Below are positions 1 through 5,845 of a stretch of DNA of 7,638 bases, piece after piece. The notes beneath the pieces are model-generated. The model made no database searches, had not been told where the DNA came from, and worked only from the letters and a program-made list of their open reading frames with translations. The stretch's first letter is position 1; the number at the start of each line of letters is the position of its first letter. Source of the DNA: Lentisphaeria bacterium (GTDB lineage: Bacteria > Verrucomicrobiota > Lentisphaeria > Oligosphaerales > Oligosphaeraceae); contig JAEDMH010000109.1 in assembly GCA_016303095.1 (NCBI GenBank), positions 1 through 7,638 of the forward strand. The letters are read 5' to 3'. The position numbers and the translations under genes were made by a program.

Positions 1-4
1 AAAC

Positions 5-40
5 AAAAAACGTCTTCCCGTGGAGGGGAAGACGTTTTTT
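5..40. terminator. Bidirectional rho-independent terminator
   Basis: This is a perfect 15-bp inverted repeat: 5-19 pairs with 26-40 around the 6-base loop GTGGAG. The A6 at 5-10 and the T6 at 35-40 give a U-tract on either strand. On the minus strand it lies 12 bases past the CCA end of the tRNA, so it most likely ends the tRNA-Ser transcript. In the other direction it would stop plus-strand transcription entering from the left. Stem, loop and U-tract are all visible directly; the assignment to the tRNA rests on position. Confidence 0.93.
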
Positions 41-51
41 GAAGAAAAGGA

Positions 52-139
52 TGGCGGAGAGGCAGGGATTCGAACCCTGGTTACCTTGCGGTAAACAGCA
101 TTTCCAGTGCTGCTCAATCGACCACTCTGACACCTCTCC
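52..139 (-). tRNA. tRNA-Ser(GGA)
   Basis: Read on the minus strand this is an 88-base cloverleaf. The acceptor stem is GGAGAGG/CCTCTCC, followed by discriminator G (position 55) and an encoded CCA (54-52). The anticodon stem CAGCA/TGCTG encloses the loop CTGGAAA, with anticodon GGA at 105-103, which reads UCC and UCU. A long variable arm (TTACC/GGTAA, around 81-95) marks it as a class II serine tRNA. The T arm is CAGGG-TTCGAAT-CCCTG. The encoded CCA, G73 and long variable arm all agree with bacterial tRNA-Ser. It is transcribed away from the protein genes and ends at the adjacent terminator. Confidence 0.97.
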
Positions 140-156
140 GGTGTGAAAGCGGCGTT

Positions 157-184
157 AAGATAACTCCCCTTCCCCTATTTTCAA
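157..184 (-). promoter_or_regulatory. Candidate promoter of tRNA-Ser
   Basis: On the minus strand a -35-like TTGAAA (184-179) is followed after 16 bases by a -10-like TATCTT (162-157). The -10 box ends 18 bases before the mature tRNA 5' end at 139, which would leave a leader of about 10 bases. The -10 matches the sigma-70 consensus at 4 of 6 positions and the -35 at 5 of 6. The placement is right for a tRNA gene, but this is inferred from sequence only. Confidence 0.45.
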
Positions 185-411
185 ATCTGCTCCAGGGACT
201 TTTTGGATTTCTTTCTCCGGTGCCGACGACGATTCGCCTCCGTTAGGAAATTTCCCAGGGGGAAAAAGTCGCTCTTTCGGCGTCCTGCCAAGGAAAAGCG
301 CATTACAGTATCCCCATTCTTGGGAAAGGCATATCCACATTCCCCCACAGAATCTTCGCCCGGGATTCCCCAGTACTCTACTTGGGGAGGGGTTGTTGAT
401 TGTTTAACTCC
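185..411. other. Intergenic spacer without a recognisable gene
   Basis: This is the middle of the roughly 400-base gap between the tRNA and pal. I see no convincing coding region; a 70-codon plus-strand frame at 203-415 has no SD and its protein resembles nothing I know. I looked for small RNA signatures such as the SRP RNA tetraloop region and found none. A small imperfect hairpin lies at 368-387 (CCCCAGTA against TACTTGGGG, one bulged T), followed by a GGAGGGG run and a T-rich stretch to about 405. It might be a weak terminator or leader structure, but it is not strong enough to call. Confidence 0.4.
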
Positions 412-438
412 TTGAAATTCAAGACGTTACGCAATAAT
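411..438 (+). promoter_or_regulatory. Candidate promoter and palindrome upstream of pal
   Basis: An AT-rich island in GC-rich surroundings holds a -35-like TTGAAA (412-417) and a -10-like AATAAT (433-438, 5 of 6 to TATAAT). The spacing is a short 15 bases; shifting to TAATAA (435-440) gives 17 bases but a poorer box. The -35 lies inside a perfect 13-base palindrome, CTTGAA-A-TTCAAG (411-423), which could be an operator. It lies about 100 bases before the pal start and would drive the pal-lipA-hpt-murD-lysM run. This is sequence inference only. Confidence 0.4.
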
Positions 439-537
439 AACCGTCCCTCGGGGCGCTTTGGGCGGGGCGGCCTGTCTTCCCCTCCCTCGTTTTTGTTTCT
501 TCCCCTCCTTCTTCTTCACTTCATTCCCCATTTGGCT

Positions 538-1173
538 ATGCGTCTGCTCCGCACCCTGCCTCTTCTGGCCACGGTTTCCGCCTTTGCTCTTCTCCTGGGT
601 TCCTGCACGAAGAAACCCAACATCGATCTTTCTGGCGTGGTTCGCAATCCGTCGGCCCTGGGCCAAGGCAAAGGCGCCCTGAATGGTGGTTTTGATGGCC
701 AGGACGGGTTTGTGCCGGCGCCCACGGATCCGGCGGATTTCCTGGGAGATGGCCAGGGAATGGCCATTGGGCCCTGGGAAGGGACGGACAAGCCTGCCGC
801 AGGGGCGGGGAGTTCCTTCCTGAAGAACCAGCAGCGCTGGGAAGGCGTGGTGTATTTCGACTACGACCAGTCCGATATTCCCGCCTCTGAACGGGTGAAG
901 CTGGATTCCCTGGCCACTTTCCTGAACGAGAATCCCGCCTTGGGCGTGATTGTGGAGGGCCATACGGATGACCGTGGGAGCGACGAATACAACCGGGCTT
1001 TGGGCGAGCGCCGGGCTCTCTCCATCCAGCAGTATCTCTCCATTCTGGGGGTGGAGGATGCCCGGATGCAGACTTTGAGCTATGGGGAGGACAAGCCCGC
1101 CGTTCCCGGAGCCACCACCGAAGGCGAGCACGCCAAGAATCGTCGCGCCGAGTTTGTTCTGGGCGAGCGTTAG
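538..1173 (+). CDS. Peptidoglycan-associated (Pal/OmpA-like) lipoprotein
   Basis: This 211-residue protein is predicted to sit in the outer membrane as a lipoprotein and bind peptidoglycan through an OmpA-like domain, the role of Pal in the Tol-Pal system. A type II signal peptide (MRLLR, then a hydrophobic stretch) ends in lipobox LGSC, with Cys23 the lipidated residue. Residues 24-100 are a Gly/Ala/Pro-rich linker. The OmpA-like domain spans about 103-208 and shows FDYDQSDI (107-114), EGHTDDRGSDEYN (140-152), LGERRA (155-160) and NRRAEFV (201-207). The family's diaminopimelate-binding Asp and Arg lie within the second and third of these. The ATG at 538 is chosen because it gives a clean signal peptide; a TTG at 400 in the same frame would put 46 odd residues ahead of it. 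No SD precedes the start, which follows a pyrimidine-rich tract (471-530). TolB and other tol genes are not adjacent, so Pal is the likely but not certain identity within the OmpA-like lipoproteins. Confidence 0.85.
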   Translation: MRLLRTLPLLATVSAFALLLGSCTKKPNIDLSGVVRNPSALGQGKGALNGGFDGQDGFVPAPTDPADFLGDGQGMAIGPWEGTDKPAAGAGSSFLKNQQRWEGVVYFDYDQSDIPASERVKLDSLATFLNENPALGVIVEGHTDDRGSDEYNRALGERRALSIQQYLSILGVEDARMQTLSYGEDKPAVPGATTEGEHAKNRRAEFVLGER

Positions 1174-1216
1174 CAGAGAGGGGACAGAGGAGGGTGGCTC
1201 TCTCGGGAGGGCCCCT

Positions 1217-1240
1217 TCCTTCCTGTTCCGGACAGAAGGA
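1217..1240 (+). promoter_or_regulatory. Hairpin enclosing the SD of nudix-lipA
   Basis: The arm at 1217-1226 (TCCTTCCTGT) pairs with 1232-1240 (ACAGAAGGA): nine base pairs, one bulged C and the loop TCCGG. The 3' arm contains the whole SD AGAAGGA (1234-1240), which stands five bases before the ATG at 1246. If it folds in mRNA it would hide the ribosome binding site and could lower translation or make it conditional. The pairing is visible in the sequence; regulation is inference. Confidence 0.45.
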
Positions 1241-1245
1241 TTCCC

Positions 1246-2571
1246 ATGTCTATGTTGGATGTGTCTGCCGCCGTGGTTTTCCGCGGCGGCAGGTTGCTTT
1301 TGGCCACCCGTCCTCCCGGGAGTCGCCACGGGGGGCTTTGGGAGTTTCCCGGGGGAAAAGTCCAGTCTGGAGAGACGGCCAATCAGGCGCTGAAGCGGGA
1401 GCTTCAGGAAGAGTTGGCGTTGCCTTTGGAGGAGGAGATGCTGCCGGTGGCGACCTTGGCCCAGAGAATGCCGACACCCGAGGCCGGGGAGCTGCGCCTG
1501 CATTTCCTCCTGGCTCGTGCCCCTGAAGGGGTGGAGCCGGTTCCCCAGGAAGGCCAGAGGGCGGATTGGTTTGCCCCGGCCCAGTGGGGACAGCTTCCCC
1601 TGGCTCCCCTGGATGCCCAGTTCCTGCGGGAACACCGGGAGGAACTGGAGGCCCTTGCCCGGGAATCCCAGCCTATGTCCGCCCCGCCGGGGCGCCTCCC
1701 TCTGTGGCTGAAGAGCCCATTCCAGGGAGGAGAGGCACGGCGGGACATGCGTCAGCTGCTGAAGCAGGGCGCCCTCCACACCGTCTGCGAAGGGGCCAAG
1801 TGCCCGAACCGCAGCCAGTGCTGGCGGCATCGCACCGCCACCTTCATGATCCTGGGGGAGATTTGCACCCGTGCCTGCCGATTCTGCTCCGTGCCCCACG
1901 GACGCCCCACGCCTCCCGATCCCCAGGAAGCCGAACACGTGGCCAACAGCGTGGCGGAACTGGGCCTGAAATACGCCGTGGTGACCTGCGTCAGCCGAGA
2001 TGATCTGCCGGATGGCGGAGCCTCCGCCATGAGGGATGTGGTTCTGGCCATCCGTCGTCGGTGCCCCCAGACGCTCGTGGAGGTGCTGACCAGCGACTAT
2101 GCCGGCGATGTTGCCGCCGTCTCCCAGGTGCTGGAGGCAAGGCCGGCGGTGTTTGGACACAATCTGGAGACGGTGGAACGCCTCTCGCCCCAGGTGCGTA
2201 GCGTGGCCCAATACCGTCGCAGCCTCCAGGTTTTGGAGTATGCGGCCTCCCATGCCCCGGAAGGCACTGTGGTCAAAAGTGGAATGATGCTGGGCTTGGG
2301 GGAGAGTGACCAGGAGGTGCGCCAGGCCCTGAAGGATCTCCGGAATGCGGGGGTCTCCCTGGTCACCTTAGGCCAGTATCTGCAGCCCACCCAGGCGCAG
2401 CTTCCCGTGGCCTCCTTCATTCCTCCCACCCGCTTCCTCCAGTGGCGTTGCTATGCGGAGGAGGAACTGGGCTTCTCCCGGGCGGTGTGCGGCCCCCTGG
2501 TTCGCAGCTCCTACCAGGCGGAGGAGGCCTATTGGCAGGCCCGAAGGGCCGCGTCTCCTCTGGCTCCTTGA
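1246..2571 (+). CDS. Nudix hydrolase-lipoyl synthase fusion
   Basis: One 441-residue frame carries two complete enzymes. Residues 1-135 are a MutT-type Nudix domain with WEFPGGK (32-38). The Nudix box (37-59) has E43, R51, E52, E55 and E56 intact, but Ala58 replaces the usual Gly. MutT-type enzymes hydrolyse nucleotide pyrophosphates such as 8-oxo-dGTP. Residues 150-430 are lipoyl synthase (LipA), the radical SAM enzyme that inserts two sulfurs into octanoyl groups on E2 subunits and GcvH. LipA shows the auxiliary-cluster cysteines C181, C186 and C192 (CX4CX5C), the radical SAM cysteines C207, C211 and C214 (CX3CX2C), RDDLPDGGA (251-259), GQYLQP (376-381) and the C-terminal RSSY (420-423) that supplies the cluster serine. 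Unusual residues include VTCVSRDD (family VTSVDRDD) and VCGPLVRSSY (family SGPLVRSSY). The ATG at 1246 has SD AGAAGGA five bases upstream. Met144 could start LipA alone, but no SD precedes it. The gene lies 72 bases after pal and 24 before hpt. No lipB is seen here. LipA identity is very secure; the Nudix substrate is unknown. Confidence 0.93.
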   Translation: MSMLDVSAAVVFRGGRLLLATRPPGSRHGGLWEFPGGKVQSGETANQALKRELQEELALPLEEEMLPVATLAQRMPTPEAGELRLHFLLARAPEGVEPVPQEGQRADWFAPAQWGQLPLAPLDAQFLREHREELEALARESQPMSAPPGRLPLWLKSPFQGGEARRDMRQLLKQGALHTVCEGAKCPNRSQCWRHRTATFMILGEICTRACRFCSVPHGRPTPPDPQEAEHVANSVAELGLKYAVVTCVSRDDLPDGGASAMRDVVLAIRRRCPQTLVEVLTSDYAGDVAAVSQVLEARPAVFGHNLETVERLSPQVRSVAQYRRSLQVLEYAASHAPEGTVVKSGMMLGLGESDQEVRQALKDLRNAGVSLVTLGQYLQPTQAQLPVASFIPPTRFLQWRCYAEEELGFSRAVCGPLVRSSYQAEEAYWQARRAASPLAP

Positions 2572-2595
2572 ACCTCTCCCCCCCCAAAAAAAACC

Positions 2596-3123
2596 ATGAA
2601 GATCCTCCTCACCCAAGAACAAATCCAAGAGCGCATCAAAGCCATGGCCAAAGAAATCGACCAGGCCTACCAGGGACAGCCCTACACGGTGATGGCGCTC
2701 CTCAATGGCGCCTCCTACTTCGCCGTGGACCTGACCCGCCAACTCCAGGGAGATTTCATTCTGGACTCCGTTTTGGTCTCCAGCTACGTGGACGACCACT
2801 CCACGGGAAAAATCACCATGCGGGGAACCCCGAAGAAGCCCGTGGCGGGACGCCATGTCCTTCTGGTGGACGAGGTGCTGGACACCGCTTTGACCCTCTC
2901 CTCCATTCGGCGCCACTTCCAGGAACAGGGAGCCGTGGACGTGAAGACCGCCGTTCTGGTGCAGAAAACCCGCCCCCTCCATCCCCTGGCCAAGGATTTC
3001 CGGGCGGAATGGGTGGGCTTCTCCATGCCGGATCGTTTCCTCATCGGCTGTGGCATGGACTATAACGAACGCTTCCGTCAGCTGCCCTTCATTGCGGAGA
3101 TGGAGGAATCGGATCTGCGATGA
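2596..3123 (+). CDS. Hypoxanthine phosphoribosyltransferase
   Basis: This 175-residue cytosolic enzyme, of usual family length, would transfer phosphoribose from PRPP to hypoxanthine and perhaps guanine in purine salvage. It shows LLNGASYFAVDL (35-46), the family's substrate-loop segment VSSY (61-64), the PRPP-binding loop VLLVDEVLDTALTL (88-101) and the C-terminal GFSMPDRFLIGCGMDYNERF (141-160), which matches the family's IPD-FVVGYGLDY region. In the PRPP loop the acidic pair is D92-E93 where most relatives have E-D, Ala98 replaces a common Gly, and the catalytic Asp (D96) is kept. The ATG at 2596 has no SD; it follows a C8A8 run (2578-2593). The stop overlaps the murD start by four bases (ATGA), which suggests translational coupling. 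Base preference (hypoxanthine, guanine or xanthine) cannot be read from sequence. Confidence 0.92.
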   Translation: MKILLTQEQIQERIKAMAKEIDQAYQGQPYTVMALLNGASYFAVDLTRQLQGDFILDSVLVSSYVDDHSTGKITMRGTPKKPVAGRHVLLVDEVLDTALTLSSIRRHFQEQGAVDVKTAVLVQKTRPLHPLAKDFRAEWVGFSMPDRFLIGCGMDYNERFRQLPFIAEMEESDLR

Positions 3124-4565
3124 AAGAACTGGAGGGCTTGGAGATTCTGGTGCTGGGGGCGGGCAGCAGTGGCCGTGCCGCGGCCCAGTTGGCCTGCGCC
3201 CAGGGTGCCCATGTGGTGGTGGCGGATTCCGCCCCGGGGGATCCCGCCCCGGAGAAGAGCGCGGCTCTCCGGGCCCAGGGCGTGAAGTTTCTCTGGGGGG
3301 CTGGCGGGGAGCGCTGGCAGGGCAGGGCGATCTCCCGGGTGGTGGTGAGTCCCGGCGTTCCCCTGGATTCGCCCCTCCATCGCTGGGGGGAGTCCACAGG
3401 GGCCCCCTTGGTGGGGGAACTGGAATTCGGGGCCTCCTTCTTGACGTGCCCCCTCTTCGCCGTCACTGGCACCAATGGGAAGACCACCACCACGGAGCTG
3501 CTGACCGCATGCCTGAAGGACGCCGGGTGGAAGGTGCGCGCTGCCGGGAACATCGGAGTGCCTCTCTCCCAGGTGGCCTGGGAGCAGCCTGAGCTGGATG
3601 CCCTGGTGGTGGAAGTCAGCAGCTTCCAATTGGAGCACGCCACCAGCTTTCGGGCCCAGGGAGCCATCCTGCTCAACGTGACGCCCGACCATCTGGATCG
3701 CCATGGCTCCCTGGAACGCTATGCCGCCCTGAAGGCCCGGCTTCTGGAACAACTCCGCCCCGGCGGAGTGGCCGTCTATCACGCCGCCTTGGAAAATTCC
3801 CTGCGCCTCTCCCCCGAGATCCAACGCGTGCGCCTGTGGCTCCGGGGAGAAGAGACGGACTTGGGGCAGAGACCCGAGGCCCAGGATTGGCGGGTGGCGG
3901 CGGACGGCATCCGGACCATGAGCCCCCGGGAGGAACTGGTGATCCCCCGCTACTCCCTCCGACTCCAGGGAAACCACAATCTGGAGAATGTCATGGCCGC
4001 GGTCTCCCTCCTCACTTCCCTGGGAATCCCCCGGGAACGCTATGGGGCGGCCCTCTCCCACTTCCAGTGCGGCCCTCACCGGATCCAGACGGTGGGGGAG
4101 TGGCGGGGAATCCGCTTCGTGGACGACTCCAAGGCCACGGATGTGGATGCCTTGATCCAGGCCCTCCGCACCCTGGGCCCCTGCGCAGGAAAGGGAATCT
4201 CCCTGATTGCCGGCGGACTGGACAAGGGGTGCTCTCTGGAGGAAGCCAAATCGGACATCAGAATGTATGTTAAATGCGTTTTCCTGATTGGGGAGTGTCG
4301 GCATCGATTGGAGAAGGCATGGAGGGAGGAAGCGCCCTGCGTGCTTTGCGGCTCCCTGGAGGAGGCGGTGGCCCGGGCGGCCCAGGGGGCGTCTCCCGGA
4401 GAGACCGTGTTGCTTTCTCCCGGCTGCGCCAGCATGGATATGTTCCGTTCCTATGCAGAGCGAGGGGAACGCTTCGTCGCCTCCATGAACGCCCTCTCCC
4501 AGGAGAAGGAGGAGACGCCCCTCTCCCCTGACGACAGCTCCTCCCCTCAAAACCCTTTCCCGTAA
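3120..4565 (+). CDS. UDP-N-acetylmuramoylalanine-D-glutamate ligase
   Basis: MurD adds D-glutamate to UDP-MurNAc-L-Ala with ATP in the cytoplasmic phase of peptidoglycan synthesis. The 481 residues cover all three domains. An N-terminal Rossmann-like domain begins VLGAGSSGRAAA (11-22). The central ATPase has P-loop GTNGKTTTTEL (117-127, Lys121), EVSSFQLE (165-172), NVTPDHLDRHG (186-196) and Lys205, at the position of the carbamylated lysine. GNHNLEN (284-290) is followed by the C-terminal domain with DDSKATD (335-341; family usually NDSKATN) and LLSPGCASMDMF (431-442). The last 20 or so residues are a Ser/Pro/acidic tail beyond the normal end. The start overlaps the hpt stop (ATGA); a GGAGGAA lies at 3102-3108, somewhat far upstream. 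No other mur gene is in the window, so this murD is apart from a complete dcw cluster as far as can be seen here. Confidence 0.96.
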   Translation: MKELEGLEILVLGAGSSGRAAAQLACAQGAHVVVADSAPGDPAPEKSAALRAQGVKFLWGAGGERWQGRAISRVVVSPGVPLDSPLHRWGESTGAPLVGELEFGASFLTCPLFAVTGTNGKTTTTELLTACLKDAGWKVRAAGNIGVPLSQVAWEQPELDALVVEVSSFQLEHATSFRAQGAILLNVTPDHLDRHGSLERYAALKARLLEQLRPGGVAVYHAALENSLRLSPEIQRVRLWLRGEETDLGQRPEAQDWRVAADGIRTMSPREELVIPRYSLRLQGNHNLENVMAAVSLLTSLGIPRERYGAALSHFQCGPHRIQTVGEWRGIRFVDDSKATDVDALIQALRTLGPCAGKGISLIAGGLDKGCSLEEAKSDIRMYVKCVFLIGECRHRLEKAWREEAPCVLCGSLEEAVARAAQGASPGETVLLSPGCASMDMFRSYAERGERFVASMNALSQEKEETPLSPDDSSSPQNPFP

Positions 4566-4593
4566 TTCCCAACCTTCCCAACCCTCCTGTCGG

Positions 4594-5712
4594 ATGATGA
4601 CGATGAACATGAATCTCCTCTCCCGCTTTGGCACGCTCTCCTTCAGCCTTGCCCTGGCCTGCGCTCTGGCCGGGTGCCGCACCAGCAGCCCGAAACCCGC
4701 CAGCCCCTACACGGGAATCATGAGCAGCCGGGGCAGCATCCCCCCCGCCTACGAGCAAATCCAGACCCTCCCCCGGATCTCCCAGGAACTGCCCTCCCTC
4801 CCCCAGGATGCTCCCCAGGGAGAATACAGCGGCATCGGCGAGGAAAACGCCTTTGTGGCCCCTGCCCCTGAACTGGAAAACCAAGTGGAGATCGTGGAAG
4901 TGGAGAGTCCCTTGCCCCCTCTGGAGGCTCCTGCCGCCAGCCCCAAGGAAGGGGAACCCGCCAAGTGGACTCTGCCTCCCGTGCCCCAGGCGGAGACCCC
5001 CAAGGGCGAAGCCGCTGGAACGCTCACCTATGTGGTTCGGGGAGGAGACAGCCTCTCCCGCATCGCCGTCGCCCATGGGGTGAAGACGGCGGACCTGCTG
5101 GCCGCCAATCCCCAAATCACCAGCCCGGACAAGATCCAGGTGGGCCAGACCCTGACCCTGCCCGCCGGCGCCAAGGCCCCCGCCTCCGCCTCTCCTGCTC
5201 CCTCCTCCTCCCAGCCCGCCAACGGCAAAAAGGCGGTCTCCCGGGAGACCATCCCCGAAGACGGGAAGTACACCGTCCGCTCCGGGGATTCCCTCTGGCT
5301 CATCGCCCGCCGCTTTGGCGTGAAGACCGCTGACCTTCTCCGCTGGAACAATCTCTCCTCCGACAAGCTGAAGGTGGGACAGATCCTGGTGCTGAAGGGC
5401 GCCGCCGCTCCCTCCACTCCCGCCCCCGCCGCTCCTGTCACTCCTGCTCCCGCCCCTGCTGCTCCCGCCGCCCCGGTGGAGGAAAATCCCTCCGCCCCCG
5501 TGGAGCCCGCCGAAGTGGGCCTTGTCCCAAAGGAGACGGAGGTGCCTCAGTGGACTTCCATCAGCCATGCGGTGAGCGAGGGAGACACCCTCTCCAGCAT
5601 CGCCTCCATGTATGAGATCACGGTGGAGGCCCTCCTCCAGAACAATCCCCAGGTGAAGAGCGATGCCGATGTGAAGCCCGGCATGGTCCTCCAGGTCCCC
5701 TCCAAACTCTAA
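4594..5712 (+). CDS. Lipoprotein with three LysM domains
   Basis: This 372-residue predicted lipoprotein should bind peptidoglycan from a membrane anchor. The signal peptide ends in lipobox LAGC with Cys28. Residues 29-143 are Pro/Glu-rich and probably unstructured. Three LysM domains follow at about 144-190 (YVVRGGDSLSRIA), 225-269 (YTVRSGDSLWLIA) and 323-370 (HAVSEGDTLSSIA). They are separated by Ala/Pro/Ser-rich linkers; the second linker (270-305) is almost a Pro-Ala repeat. LysM modules bind GlcNAc-containing glycans. No peptidase, amidase or transglycosylase domain is present, so it is more likely a scaffold or an activator of a wall enzyme than an enzyme itself. Several in-frame ATGs crowd the start (4594, 4597, 4603, 4609), and no SD is clear; any of them leaves the signal peptide usable. 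It begins 28 bases after murD, consistent with a shared envelope-synthesis transcript. I do not recognise a specific gene name. Confidence 0.9.
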   Translation: MMTMNMNLLSRFGTLSFSLALACALAGCRTSSPKPASPYTGIMSSRGSIPPAYEQIQTLPRISQELPSLPQDAPQGEYSGIGEENAFVAPAPELENQVEIVEVESPLPPLEAPAASPKEGEPAKWTLPPVPQAETPKGEAAGTLTYVVRGGDSLSRIAVAHGVKTADLLAANPQITSPDKIQVGQTLTLPAGAKAPASASPAPSSSQPANGKKAVSRETIPEDGKYTVRSGDSLWLIARRFGVKTADLLRWNNLSSDKLKVGQILVLKGAAAPSTPAPAAPVTPAPAPAAPAAPVEENPSAPVEPAEVGLVPKETEVPQWTSISHAVSEGDTLSSIASMYEITVEALLQNNPQVKSDADVKPGMVLQVPSKL

Positions 5713-5735
5713 CGCCTTCCCCAACGACCAAAACC

Positions 5736-5761
5736 TCCCTCCTCCCCCGGGGACGGAGGGA
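5736..5761 (+). terminator. Hairpin after the LysM gene, possible terminator
   Basis: TCCCTCC (5736-5742) pairs with GGAGGGA (5755-5761). A continued inner stem TCC/GGA (5743-5745 with 5751-5753) forms after one bulged C. The structure is strong and lies 24 bases after the stop codon, between the LysM gene and the fba promoter candidate. No U-tract follows (the next bases are AAA), so it is not a classical intrinsic terminator. It may stabilise the transcript end or act with Rho. Confidence 0.35.
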
Positions 5762-5785
5762 AAACGGCGGGCCAGGGCTTATAGT
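5757..5785 (+). promoter_or_regulatory. Weak candidate promoter of fba
   Basis: TATAGT at 5780-5785 matches the sigma-70 -10 consensus at 5 of 6 positions and is one of few AT-rich spots here. The matching -35 position, near 5757-5762, holds AGGGAA, which is poor. A start near 5792 would give a leader of about 54 bases to the fba ATG. The place is sensible, after the hairpin that follows the LysM gene, but support is limited to the -10 box. Confidence 0.3.
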
Positions 5786-5845
5786 ACGCCCACTTTCTCC
5801 CCGGAGGCCGACCGCCTCCTTCAACCCTAGAAGGAAATCACAGCG

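Noticed and set aside
52..139. tRNA-Ser as an integration site for a mobile element
   Set aside because: No integrase, direct repeat of the tRNA 3' end or foreign cargo is visible in the window; the neighbouring genes are core functions.
203..415. A 70-codon frame in the tRNA-pal gap
   Set aside because: No SD, no recognisable protein features and composition like non-coding DNA.
400..537. Upstream extension of pal to a TTG at 400
   Set aside because: It would place an Arg/Asn-rich stretch and a second hydrophobic run before a perfect lipoprotein signal peptide. The added part comes from the promoter region and pyrimidine tract.
427..2253. A 608-codon open frame on the minus strand opposite pal and lipA
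   Set aside because: The plus strand there encodes two clear protein families with intact motifs. The minus frame has no recognisable domain and is a by-product of high GC and codon bias.
3078..4682. A 534-codon open frame on the minus strand opposite murD
   Set aside because: It mirrors murD, has low-complexity Gly/His/Gln-rich content and no SD or family resemblance.
5403..5480. Low-complexity C-rich repeats in the LysM gene
   Set aside because: They encode the Ala/Pro linker between LysM domains and have no regular DNA repeat unit, so they are not a separate repeat element.
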